The notes below the pieces were generated by a model. That model saw nothing but the letters and a program-made list of their open reading frames with translations. It ran no database searches and had not been told where the DNA came from. A DNA stretch of 64,000 nt, taken from assembly GCA_950022695.1 (NCBI GenBank), contig CATLLN010000002.1, forward strand, positions 1 to 64,000, in the 5' to 3' direction. The DNA comes from an uncultured bacterium (GTDB lineage Bacteria > Cyanobacteriota > Vampirovibrionia > Gastranaerophilales > Gastranaerophilaceae). A program made the translations under genes and the position numbers. The first letter of the stretch is position 1. Each line of letters starts with the position of its first letter. Shown here in pieces: positions 57,187-64,000 of the stretch.

Positions 57187-57828
57187 CTATACCGTTTTAA
57201 AATCTAATAAAATTAAAGATGAAGATTTAATCAAATCAACTGCCCATTTTGCAATAATCAAACCGCCTAAGATTCCTATACACGGGTCTAAGAATACAAG
57301 CCCGAAATACTTGCCCAAAAGCAAAGCCGCAATTGCAAGAATTGATGTAAATGCATCAGCTAATATATGTAAATATGCAGCTTTAAAATTTAGATTTTCA
57401 TTTTCTTTTTCATGGCTGTGATGACAATCGTGATGGTGATGATGACCACCCATTACCATAACACAAATCAAATTCACAACAAGTCCGATTACGGCAACCA
57501 AAATTGCGTCGGTAAACGAAATTTCTAATGGTTTAAAAAATCTTTCAACAGATTCATAAATAATAGCTAAAGATGTAAATCCGAGTAAAATTGCACTTGT
57601 ATAACCGCCTAACGCATTCAATTTTTCGGTTTTATCTTTGTATTTAATTGCGAAAATGCAAACAATAAAAGTTATAGCAAGCGCCAGAGCATGAGTTCCC
57701 ATATGAAAACCGTCAGCCGTAAGCGCCATTGAATGAGAAATAATACCAAAATATATTTCGGCAGCCATAGTTATTAATGTAATAATAATTACTGCCATAG
57801 TACGTTTTTTCAATAATACATTATCCAT
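57187..57828 (-). CDS. Cation diffusion facilitator lacking a C-terminal domain (DmeF-like)
   Basis: 213 residues, six membrane helices. Metal site residues are in ALTADGFHMGTHA (D...H, helix 2) and YLHILADAFTSI (H...D, helix 5). A His-rich loop GGHHHHHDCHHSHE lies between helices 4 and 5. The cytoplasmic C-terminal dimer domain of most CDF proteins is absent. Helix 2 HxxxD-type order and the His loop point to divalent-metal export (Co, Ni or Zn). Cotranscribed with the CsoR/RcnR-like regulator. Confidence 0.9.
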   Translation of the reverse strand: MDNVLLKKRTMAVIIITLITMAAEIYFGIISHSMALTADGFHMGTHALALAITFIVCIFAIKYKDKTEKLNALGGYTSAILLGFTSLAIIYESVERFFKPLEISFTDAILVAVIGLVVNLICVMVMGGHHHHHDCHHSHEKENENLNFKAAYLHILADAFTSILAIAALLLGKYFGLVFLDPCIGILGGLIIAKWAVDLIKSSSLILLDFKTV

Positions 57829-57837
57829 ATTTCACCT

Positions 57838-58113
57838 CTAACGTAGTTTTTCGATATGTTCAACAAGTTCATCAATAATTGAATCACTGCCTTTATTTTG
57901 AGCGAGAGATTCAGTAACACAATGCTGCAAATGCCCGCGAACTACCTGTTTCCATACCCCTCTTAACGCAGCCTGAGTTGATACTATCTGATTCAAAACC
58001 TCAATACATTCTCTATCATCATTAATCATCTTTGATAGTCCGTTAATTTGTCCTGAAATACGATTTAACCTTACAATAAGTCTTTTCTTTTCATCCGATG
58101 GAAAATGTGTCAT
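57838..58113 (-). CDS. CsoR/RcnR-family metal-sensing repressor
   Basis: 91 residues of the all-helical DUF156 family. RLNRISGQINGLSKMINDDRECIEVLNQI contains the sensing Cys, and VRGHLQHCV carries the His and Cys ligands. Such repressors lift off G-tract operators when Cu, Ni or Co binds. The exporter downstream with a His-rich loop favours Ni/Co/Zn over Cu(I). The candidate operator lies just upstream. Confidence 0.92.
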   Translation of the reverse strand: MTHFPSDEKKRLIVRLNRISGQINGLSKMINDDRECIEVLNQIVSTQAALRGVWKQVVRGHLQHCVTESLAQNKGSDSIIDELVEHIEKLR

Positions 58114-58131
58114 TATATATCTCCTTATACT

Positions 58132-58145
58132 ATATAGCCCTATAT
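58132..58145. promoter_or_regulatory. Candidate CsoR/RcnR operator
   Basis: ATATAG-CC-CTATAT is a perfect inverted repeat with a short G/C centre, 19-32 bp upstream of the regulator start. The G-tract and flanking A/T match the operator style of this repressor family. Confidence 0.5.
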
Positions 58146-58262
58146 CCTATATTAAAACATGTTTTTATATTTTTCAACCCCTATATTAAATTTCATTAAA
58201 CTTTTTGATTAGACTTACAACCAATTATTTTTTTTATTACCTGAATTATATTAATTAGTGCT

Positions 58263-59576
58263 ATGAATCTTACAAACAAATTATTAACGGCCCTAAATGA
58301 AATAACAATCCTGACTCCTGACAGTTGGAGTCTGGAACACAAATTCGAATCCGGCAGAAAAAGATGGCTTGCAAATATTTTACCATCAGAACTTTTATCA
58401 AGAAGTATTAAACAAACAGTAGAATCTCTTGTAACCCTTTGTGAATGTGAACAATTTTACCAAACATTTCCTGATGTTATTGAAACTCCTGATTACGGTG
58501 ACAAATGGGGTGTTAGAGCAAACTATATTGAAATCAATAATCGAGCTATTGCTGAAATGTACAATGACCAAACAAAAAACGGCTTATTTAGCGCGATAAA
58601 AATATTACCCGCAATCCCGCCATCTGCCAAAAGCTGGGCAAATTGTATTATTCTTTCCCAAATTTTTCCTAATATTTACGGAGACGGATACAATAAAGCC
58701 CCAAATGAAGAAAATTCAATATATGGTATAAAACTTGACATCGGCTACAGTAAAAATATTATAAATTTCGATATCAATGATAAAATTACACCTAATGAGC
58801 AATTTCAAATATTTAATGATATTGCCCATTTCCACGGTTTAAAAACAGGGTTCAGAACAGTAATTTCAGCTGACCAAATTAAAGTCGCTGCAGATTATAA
58901 AGATGATGTAACCTTTGATTGGAATAATCCTGAACATTTAGAACTTTTCATAAAAGAACACGTTAAACTTATAAATCTTGGTTTTGAAGCAATATTTATA
59001 GATTCAGCTAAACATATCGGCGGTTATGATATGGAAAACTATACAGGAGTCGGTGCATTACCAAGTTACGAACAAATGCAATATATTCTGCACGAAATAA
59101 GAAGCCGTTCCGGTAAAACAACTATAAGCTTTGTAGGGGAAAAAAGTACCGGGGACTTTAAACGATACGAAAACCTCGGATTAACTTCAGGTACTGCATT
59201 TATTGAACCTGACAACTATGATGAAGTTAAACATTGGTCAGAAAAATTAAAATATGAACAAAATTATACACCCGGCATTGAAGTTTCAAACGACAACGAC
59301 GAAGGCGGCAGAAGTTATGAAGCACGATTAAACAGAATTAATAATTCACTATTTGGTTATGAATATCCTAGTGATAAACTACCAAGCTTTATGCAGATGG
59401 AAGATCTTTTTCCGCTTCGCTACGACACAAACACTCATCACCTTATGATGTGTAACCCGTCATATTCAACAGACGGCACACCTCTTAGTCATTGGGAAAA
59501 CCTTTTCACAAAAGATGACGGCAGAGAATATAACCGCAAAGTCGCAGACTTATTTATTTATGCTCTGAATCTTTAA
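58263..59576 (+). CDS. Glycoside-hydrolase-like TIM-barrel protein, unknown
   Basis: 437 residues without signal peptide. GYSKNIINFDIN, then HFHGLKTGFRTVISADQI, GFEAIFIDSAKHIGGYD, TTISFVGEKSTG, and FMQMEDLFPLRYDTNTHHL follow the beta-strand order of an alpha-amylase-like barrel. The Asp in FIDSAKH and Glu in VGEKS are candidate catalytic residues. I cannot name the family. A near-leaderless promoter (TATATT, then 10 nt to ATG) precedes it. It ends 23 bp inside the convergent pflA gene. Confidence 0.6.
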   Translation: MNLTNKLLTALNEITILTPDSWSLEHKFESGRKRWLANILPSELLSRSIKQTVESLVTLCECEQFYQTFPDVIETPDYGDKWGVRANYIEINNRAIAEMYNDQTKNGLFSAIKILPAIPPSAKSWANCIILSQIFPNIYGDGYNKAPNEENSIYGIKLDIGYSKNIINFDINDKITPNEQFQIFNDIAHFHGLKTGFRTVISADQIKVAADYKDDVTFDWNNPEHLELFIKEHVKLINLGFEAIFIDSAKHIGGYDMENYTGVGALPSYEQMQYILHEIRSRSGKTTISFVGEKSTGDFKRYENLGLTSGTAFIEPDNYDEVKHWSEKLKYEQNYTPGIEVSNDNDEGGRSYEARLNRINNSLFGYEYPSDKLPSFMQMEDLFPLRYDTNTHHLMMCNPSYSTDGTPLSHWENLFTKDDGREYNRKVADLFIYALNL

Positions 59577-60309
59577 CAGACTTATAACCTTGCAAGATAT
59601 AACTTCTTGCTTCAAGCGCTTGCTCTTTTGTTAATGGCAGAACACCTTTAAGCGGGTAATCTATACCTAAATTCTCATATTTCGGGATTGCCATATCATG
59701 GTACGGCAGTACATCAAGTGCTTTTATATTGTTTAACCCTGCCAAAAATTGTCCTAATTGTTTTAAATATTCAGAATTAAAAGTAATTCCCGGCACTACA
59801 ACATGTCTAACCCAGATAGGTTTTCCGGTTTCTGAAAGATACTTTGCAAAATCAAGAATATTTTCATTTGGCAAACCAGTAAGTTTCTTATGTTCTTCAT
59901 TATCAATATGTTTGATATCCAAAAGCACCAAATCCGTGTATTTTAAAAGTTCATCAATTTTAACAGTATTTGCACGGTTAAAAAGAACACCTGAAGTATC
60001 AAGCGCTGTATGAATTCCACAAGCTTTTGCTTCTTTAAACAAAGCTGTCACAAAATCCATCTGCAACAACGGTTCACCGCCGGTTACAGTAATTCCGCCC
60101 TTACAAAATTCCTTCACACCATCATATTTTTCTAAAATTTCATTAACCGAAAATTTCTTATTTGTCCCAACCTCCCAAGAATCAGGATTGTGGCAGTATT
60201 TACATCTTAAAGGACATCCCTGAGTAAATACAACAAAACGAACCCCGGGACCATCAACAGTTCCGCAACTTTCGAGTGAATGTATATTTCCTAAAATTTC
60301 TTTTGTCAT
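59554..60309 (-). CDS. pflA: Pyruvate formate-lyase activating enzyme
   Basis: 251 residues. This radical-SAM enzyme uses S-adenosylmethionine to abstract hydrogen from the PFL glycine. The cluster motif CPLRCKYCHNPDSW (CxxxCxxC) and the GGEPLLQ SAM-binding motif are present, and the start MTKEILGNIHSLESCGTVDGPG is typical. Downstream of the PFL pieces on the same strand but separated by a terminator, it has its own TAAAAT six bases before the ATG, so its mRNA is probably leaderless. Confidence 0.96.
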   Translation of the reverse strand: MTKEILGNIHSLESCGTVDGPGVRFVVFTQGCPLRCKYCHNPDSWEVGTNKKFSVNEILEKYDGVKEFCKGGITVTGGEPLLQMDFVTALFKEAKACGIHTALDTSGVLFNRANTVKIDELLKYTDLVLLDIKHIDNEEHKKLTGLPNENILDFAKYLSETGKPIWVRHVVVPGITFNSEYLKQLGQFLAGLNNIKALDVLPYHDMAIPKYENLGIDYPLKGVLPLTKEQALEARSYILQGYKSVKDSEHK

Positions 60310-60324
60310 GATTAAATTTTACCA
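60307..60324 (-). promoter_or_regulatory. Extended -10 six bases before the pflA ATG (leaderless geometry)
   Basis: On the minus strand: TG-G-TAAAAT (60324-60316), 6 nt, then ATG. No Shine-Dalgarno. Confidence 0.55.
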
Positions 60325-60330
60325 TAAATA

Positions 60331-60358
60331 AAAGATGCGGTTATAAAACCGCATCTTT
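60331..60358 (-). terminator. Intrinsic terminator after the glycyl-radical gene
   Basis: 12-bp stem AAAGATGCGGTT/AACCGCATCTTT with a 4-nt loop, followed on the minus strand by TTTTATTTAT. It separates the split-PFL pair from pflA. Confidence 0.85.
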
Positions 60359-60385
60359 TTCAATTTGTTTTCATTATTTCAATAA

Positions 60386-60637
60386 CTAGCAATTACCTGA
60401 AATTGAAGAGTGGAATGTTCTTGAAATAACGTCATCTTGTTGTTCTTTTGTTAACTTGATGAAGTTTACAGCATAACCTGAAACTCTCACTGTTAATTGA
60501 GGATATTTTTCAGGATGAGCTTGAGCATCCAATAATGTATCTCTGTTGAATACGTTTACATTAAGGTGGTGACCACCTTTTTCAACATATCCGTCAAGTA
60601 AGCTTATTAAATTTTCTTCTTGCATTGTTGTTGTCAT
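60386..60637 (-). CDS. Stand-alone glycyl-radical domain of pyruvate formate-lyase (GrcA-like)
   Basis: 83 residues from the ATG at 60637 with GAAAGGA at good spacing. The whole protein corresponds to the last domain of [38 protein letters not shown] and [16 protein letters not shown]. The radical-bearing Gly54 lies in VSGY. It lacks the extra N-terminal part of E. coli YfiD/GrcA. Encoded just downstream of a PFL that has no such domain, it probably supplies the radical glycine in trans to every PFL molecule, not only as a spare part. Confidence 0.92.
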   Translation of the reverse strand: MTTTMQEENLISLLDGYVEKGGHHLNVNVFNRDTLLDAQAHPEKYPQLTVRVSGYAVNFIKLTKEQQDDVISRTFHSSISGNC

Positions 60638-60755
60638 TTTATTTTTCCTTTCAAATATTCTATGTTCTTTTCTCCGCAAAGCGCGAGAATTAATCAAGTC
60701 CCTAGACAGTTAGCAGCATTATGCCCTGTCCGGTCGTGGACTAGTTTAAACTAGC
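60638..60755 (-). promoter_or_regulatory. Structured junction between the two PFL pieces
   Basis: The mRNA here can form three elements. CTAGTTTAAACTAG is a 14-nt palindrome over the PFL stop codon. A two-tier hairpin pairs AGTCC/GGACT outside and GACAG/CTGTC inside. TTCTCGC-GCTTT-GCGgAGAA is a small hairpin ending about 35 nt before the second AUG. It is GC-richer than other spacers in the window. It may set the ratio or stability of the two cistrons. Confidence 0.45.
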
Positions 60756-62828
60756 TTCACAGCATCCAGGATCGAAACTTACAGTTAAGTCGCCCATGAA
60801 TACTTCGTCTTTACCTAATGCGTTAGGAATAATAGAGAAAGTATTTGAAATACCATCTTGAGCATCATGGAACGGAAGTTTTGCAACTGATGAAAGTGAA
60901 GCAGCAGCTCCGTTCATATCACGTCCGTGCATTGGGTTAGCTCCTGGAGCTAGAGGTACACCCATTTTTCTACCATCAGGAGTGTTACCTGTTTTCTTAC
61001 CGTAAACAACGTTTGAAGTAATTGTCAAAATAGACATTGTTGGAATTGAATTTCTGTAAGTATGGTGTTTTCTGATTTTGTTCATGAAGTTTTTAACCAA
61101 ATCTACAGCTAATGAGTCAACTCTATCATCGTTGTTACCGTATTTAGGGAATTCGCCTTCAACTTCGTAATCCACTACAATTCCGTTTTCATCACGAATA
61201 GTTTTAACTTTAGCATATTTGATTGCAGATAATGAATCAGCAACAACAGATAGTCCTGCAATACCGGTTGCAAAGTATCTTTTTACATCTCTGTCGTGAA
61301 GAGCCATTTGTGCTCTTTCATAACAGTATTTATCATGCATAAAGTGAATTACGTTTAGAGTGTTTACGTATAAACCAGCTAACCATTCCATCATAGAATC
61401 AAATCTTTCCATAACTTCATCATAGTTAAGGTATTCAGATGTAATAGGTCTGTATTGAGGTCCGATTTGTTCTTTTAATCTTTCATCAACACCGCCGTTG
61501 ATAGCATACAATAAACATTTAGCCAAGTTTGCACGAGCTCCGAAGAACTGCATTTCTTTACCTACAACCATTGATGATACACAGCAAGCAATAGCATAAT
61601 CATCACCGTGAGTAACTCTCATCATATCATCATTTTCGTATTGAATAGATGAAGTTGTGATTGAAATATGAGCTGCATATTTTTTGAAATTGTGAGGTAA
61701 TTTTTTAGACCAAAGTACAGTTAAGTTAGGTTCTGGAGCTGTACCAAGGTTTTCTAAAGTATGTAAGTATCTGAATGAGTTTTTAGTAACTAACGGACGA
61801 CCGTCAATACCAACACCACCGATTGATTCAGTAACCCAAGTAGGATCGCCTGAGAACAATGCGTTATATTCAGGAGTTCTTGCAAATTTAACAAGTCTTA
61901 ATTTCATAATGAAATGGTCAACCATTTCTTGAGCTTCAGATTCAGTAATAATACCTTCTTTTAAATCTCTTTCAATAAAGATATCTAAGAAAGTAGAAGT
62001 TCTACCGATACTCATTGCTGCGCCGTTTTGTTCTTTTACAGCTGATAAGTAACCGAAGTACAACCATTGAATAGCTTCTTTAGCATTTCTTGCCGGTTTT
62101 CTAATATCGAAGCCATAGATATCGCCTAATTGAGCCATTTCTTGAAGAGCTCTGATTTGTTCAGCGATTTCTTCTTTCAATTGAATTTTTTCAGCATTCA
62201 TTTCGCCATCAAGTGAAGCGTGTTGTTCTTTTTTATCTTCAATAAGTCTATCGATACCATAAAGAGCAATTCTTCTGTAATCACCTATGATACGTCCGCG
62301 ACCGTATGCATCAGGAAGTCCTGTTAAAATAGCAGCGTGACGAGCTTTTCTCATATCAGGAGTGTAAGCATCAAATACACCTTGGTTGTGAGTTTTTCTA
62401 TATTTTGTAAAGATTTCGGAAACTTCTGCATCTACTTCATAACCGTATGATTTGCAAGCGCCTTCAGCCATTCTGATACCGCCAAATGGTTGCATTGAAC
62501 GTTTCAATGGAGCATCTGTTTGTAAACCAACAATAGTTTCCAAGTTTTTATCAATATATCCGGCACCGTGAGATACGATTGATGATACAATTTTTGTATC
62601 CATATCAACAACACCGCCGTTTTCACGTTCTTTTTTGAATAAATCACAGCATTCTTGCCATAATTTAGTTGTTGCTTCTGTCGGTCCTGCTAAAAAGCTT
62701 GAATCACCTTCATATAAAGTATAGTTACGTTGAATAAAATCCCTAACATTAATTTCTTGATTCCATTTTCCGGAAACAAATTCTGAGGTAGGGTAAATCT
62801 TAGTTTCTTCTAATACTGCTTCTGTCAT
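60741..62828 (-). CDS. pflB: Pyruvate formate-lyase catalytic part without glycyl-radical domain
   Basis: 695 residues from [13 protein letters not shown], which has GGGAG upstream. PFL converts pyruvate and CoA to acetyl-CoA and formate, the main anaerobic step from glycolysis. The catalytic Cys pair (415/416) is in [25 protein letters not shown] and [21 protein letters not shown] are conserved. Family proteins run to about 750-760 residues and end in the RVSGYAV domain. Here the chain stops after [15 protein letters not shown] plus a 21-residue tail ([21 protein letters not shown] region), exactly where that domain should begin. Confidence 0.96.
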   Translation of the reverse strand: MTEAVLEETKIYPTSEFVSGKWNQEINVRDFIQRNYTLYEGDSSFLAGPTEATTKLWQECCDLFKKERENGGVVDMDTKIVSSIVSHGAGYIDKNLETIVGLQTDAPLKRSMQPFGGIRMAEGACKSYGYEVDAEVSEIFTKYRKTHNQGVFDAYTPDMRKARHAAILTGLPDAYGRGRIIGDYRRIALYGIDRLIEDKKEQHASLDGEMNAEKIQLKEEIAEQIRALQEMAQLGDIYGFDIRKPARNAKEAIQWLYFGYLSAVKEQNGAAMSIGRTSTFLDIFIERDLKEGIITESEAQEMVDHFIMKLRLVKFARTPEYNALFSGDPTWVTESIGGVGIDGRPLVTKNSFRYLHTLENLGTAPEPNLTVLWSKKLPHNFKKYAAHISITTSSIQYENDDMMRVTHGDDYAIACCVSSMVVGKEMQFFGARANLAKCLLYAINGGVDERLKEQIGPQYRPITSEYLNYDEVMERFDSMMEWLAGLYVNTLNVIHFMHDKYCYERAQMALHDRDVKRYFATGIAGLSVVADSLSAIKYAKVKTIRDENGIVVDYEVEGEFPKYGNNDDRVDSLAVDLVKNFMNKIRKHHTYRNSIPTMSILTITSNVVYGKKTGNTPDGRKMGVPLAPGANPMHGRDMNGAAASLSSVAKLPFHDAQDGISNTFSIIPNALGKDEVFMGDLTVSFDPGCCEASLN

Positions 62829-62876
62829 ATTTTTCTCCCATTTTGTAGTTATTAATTGTACTTTTAACACGTATTA

Positions 62877-62959
62877 TTTCACATTCATGAAACATTATAC
62901 ATAATAAAAAACAAAAAACTACATATGTAACGAGAATTTATACTTTTGTTACGAAAATT
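62877..62959 (-). promoter_or_regulatory. pflB promoter region with paired direct repeats and palindrome
   Basis: The -10 TATAAT is at 62899-62894. TTTCA-cattca-TGAAA (62877-62892) sits over the likely start site. Upstream, TGTAACGAGAATT (62926-62938) and TGTTACGAAAATT (62947-62959) are direct repeats 21 bp apart, two helical turns, as for an activator dimer. The factor is unknown; an FNR-type half-site is not an exact match. Confidence 0.5.
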
Positions 62960-62961
62960 AT

Positions 62962-62990
62962 TATAAAAAAGGCGGTATTAAATACCGCCT
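62962..62990 (-). terminator. Intrinsic terminator of the LEA-like gene
   Basis: AGGCGGTA/TACCGCCT stem with a short loop, followed on the minus strand by TTTTTTATAAT. Lies just after the stop codon of the LEA-like gene. Confidence 0.85.
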
Positions 62991-62994
62991 GAAA

Positions 62995-63273
62995 TTATGC
63001 TGTTTTCTTATTTTCTTGTTCTTTTTTCATTTTAGCCTTATCAGCAACTTTTTCTTTCATTTCGTGAGCTTTTTCTTTGACATTATCTTTTACTTCTTCC
63101 GCCTTAATCTTCGCAGTTTGAGCCTTTTCTTTCAGATTTTCTTTCATTTCTTCGGCCTTTTCTTTTGCCGCGTGTGCGCCTTTTTTGATGTCTTCTTTCA
63201 CATTTTCGGCTTTTTCCTTAACCATGCCTGCTGTTTCATGAAGCTTTTCTTTCATTGTTTCTTTATCTTTCAT
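62995..63273 (-). CDS. Lys/Glu-rich LEA-like coiled-coil protein
   Basis: 92 residues made of repeats near 11 residues long: KEKAENVKEDIKKGAHAAKE, KEKAEEMKENLKEKAQTA, KEKAHEMKEKVADKA. This is the pattern of late-embryogenesis-abundant (group 3) and similar bacterial stress proteins, which are disordered and fold as amphipathic helices at membranes or when dried. Strong ribosome site AAGGAG. No signal peptide. Single-gene transcript. Confidence 0.8.
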   Translation of the reverse strand: MKDKETMKEKLHETAGMVKEKAENVKEDIKKGAHAAKEKAEEMKENLKEKAQTAKIKAEEVKDNVKEKAHEMKEKVADKAKMKKEQENKKTA

Positions 63274-63485
63274 AAGATACTCCTTTCCTTGTGTACTTTG
63301 ATATTATAAAGTATTAGTTAATTGGTTAAATTAGAAAAAAGCATTATATATCAAGCTTCAAAACCGAATTAAAAAAAGTATCCGTATTACAAAATCATAC
63401 AAAAATTTACCTTTTTAGGGGATTAAAAAGCAAAAAAAATACTCTAAAATTTATAAAAAAATTACCAATTAAGAAAGGAATTATT

Positions 63486-63827
63486 ATGTTAAATTTATTA
63501 ATTAGATGGGTTTTATTTGCACTTGCAATAATTTTTGTAGGTTGGCTTGTGCCGGGTATTACAGTTGAAAACTTTATGAGTGCAATGCTTGTATGTGTAA
63601 TTCTTGCTTTAATTAATACTTTTATTAAACCATTATTACAATTTATTTCTCTGCCTATTAACATTCTTACACTTGGACTTTTTACATTTGTAATTAACGC
63701 ATTATTGTTATGGTTAGCAGGTGTAGTAACTCCGGGATTTGAAGTTGACGGTTTCCTAAGTGCTTTGCTCGGTTCAATTATTTTAGCAGTACTTTCAATC
63801 GGTATAAACAAAATAGGACAAGAATAA
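63486..63827 (+). CDS. YvlD-like / phage-holin-IV-family membrane protein
   Basis: 113 residues with four membrane helices. FVGWLVPGITVENFMSAMLVC and INTFIKPLLQFISLPINILTLGLFTFVINALLLW match the YvlD family (DUF/phage holin superfamily IV), found widely in chromosomes and not evidence of prophage here. Ribosome site AAAGGAA. Divergent from the LEA-like gene. Confidence 0.9.
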   Translation: MLNLLIRWVLFALAIIFVGWLVPGITVENFMSAMLVCVILALINTFIKPLLQFISLPINILTLGLFTFVINALLLWLAGVVTPGFEVDGFLSALLGSIILAVLSIGINKIGQE

Positions 63828-63836
63828 ACAATATTT

Positions 63837-63872
63837 AAATGGCGAACCGGAAATTCCGGTTCGCCATTTTTT
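63837..63872. terminator. Bidirectional terminator
   Basis: 14-bp stem AAATGGCGAACCGG/CCGGTTCGCCATTT, loop AAATT, followed by T-run; lies between the YvlD-like gene and the gene entering from the right edge. Confidence 0.9.
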
Positions 63873-63887
63873 AAACACTATTATATA

Positions 63888-64000
63888 TTAGAAACCATTT
63901 TTTAAAATATTATTTAATTTTTGTTCAACCTTTTCGGCCTGACGATTTTGCATATCAACCCACTGTTTGCCTTGCTCAGGAGTCAAATATCCGCCTTGTT
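63888..64000 (-). CDS. C-terminal end of a gene running off the window
   Basis: Minus-strand frame open from the right edge to TAA at 63888-63890. The visible end is about 36 residues: GGYLTPEQGKQWVDMQNRQA, then a charged helix ending NNILKNGF. It is not enough to assign a family. Confidence 0.55.
   Translation of the reverse strand, partial: QGGYLTPEQGKQWVDMQNRQAEKVEQKLNNILKNGF

Noticed and set aside
60638-60740. Self-splicing intron or intein between the two PFL pieces
   Set aside because: The spacer is only about 100 nt, too short for a group I or II intron, and both proteins have their own start, stop and ribosome site.
63407-63811. Minus-strand frame over the YvlD-like gene
   Set aside because: The plus-strand YvlD-like protein has family motifs and a ribosome site; the opposite frame has neither.
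63486-63827. Prophage evidence from a holin-family protein
   Set aside because: The YvlD/holin-IV family is common in bacterial chromosomes and no other phage gene is near.

Overview
The window looks like chromosome from a fermentative, AT-rich, diderm gut bacterium. It most resembles the non-photosynthetic cyanobacterial relatives (Vampirovibrionia / Gastranaerophilales, formerly Melainabacteria). This assignment is an inference from the following: pseudopilins starting GFTLAEVLITLG, outer-membrane machinery (TolC, RND pump, AsmA-like protein, autotransporter-like surface protein), a membrane-anchored YvcK, a GH57/DUF3536 protein, flavin-dependent ThyX, a pyruvate formate-lyase system, and many small lineage-specific proteins. 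No phage, insertion sequence, CRISPR array or rRNA was seen. One tRNA (Ser-UGA) is present.

Layout. 1-1784: 5' part of a large beta-helix surface protein whose leader carries two strong hairpins. 2198-6777: a secreted small protein, a GH57/DUF3536 enzyme, a Q/N-rich HEAT-like protein and a small membrane protein. 6770-10343 (minus): trmD, rimM, a zinc-ribbon/RG-repeat/AT-hook protein, dtd and thyX, i.e. translation and nucleotide functions. 10393-15361: an XRE regulator, a pseudopilin, pxpA, yvcK and panBC. 15608-17076: a NarL-type response regulator and a sensorless histidine kinase. 17077-17332: a short GC-rich repeat islet. 17333-22155: pseudopilin, rlmN, a YkgJ-like protein, a phosphoesterase and ispG. 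22240-29662: a secreted/TPR/GHL10 cluster, glyS and a 5'-nucleotidase-like protein. 30495-31581: prfB with its programmed frameshift. 35330-42384: a tripartite RND efflux operon with a divergent MarR gene and matching operator sequences. 42417-47019: a TPR/acidic protein and a paralogous membrane-protein pair. 47083-51352: acyl-CoA synthetase, acyl-ACP thioesterase and a Na/Pi symporter. 51475-57140: a putative zincin, an AsmA-like protein, a WG-repeat protein and a GNAT. 57187-58113: a CsoR/RcnR-type regulator with a CDF metal exporter. 58263-62828: a TIM-barrel-like protein and the PFL system. 62995-64000: an LEA-like protein, a YvlD-like protein and a gene running off the end.

The most unusual items are four. 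(1) Pyruvate formate-lyase is in two pieces. A 695-residue catalytic protein has the Cys-Cys pair but stops before the glycyl-radical domain, and an 83-residue protein encoded just downstream is only that domain. About 100 nt of potentially structured RNA separates them. (2) At least five genes without a Shine-Dalgarno (ispG, prfB, pflA and two others) share one geometry, a TAnAAT hexamer exactly 6 nt before ATG, which predicts leaderless mRNAs. (3) An A10 tract in a GHL10-family gene lies where a one-base slip would add a plausible C-terminal tail. (4) A perfect hairpin sequesters both the Shine-Dalgarno and AUG of a GNAT gene. All of this comes from reading the sequence; no database search was run.
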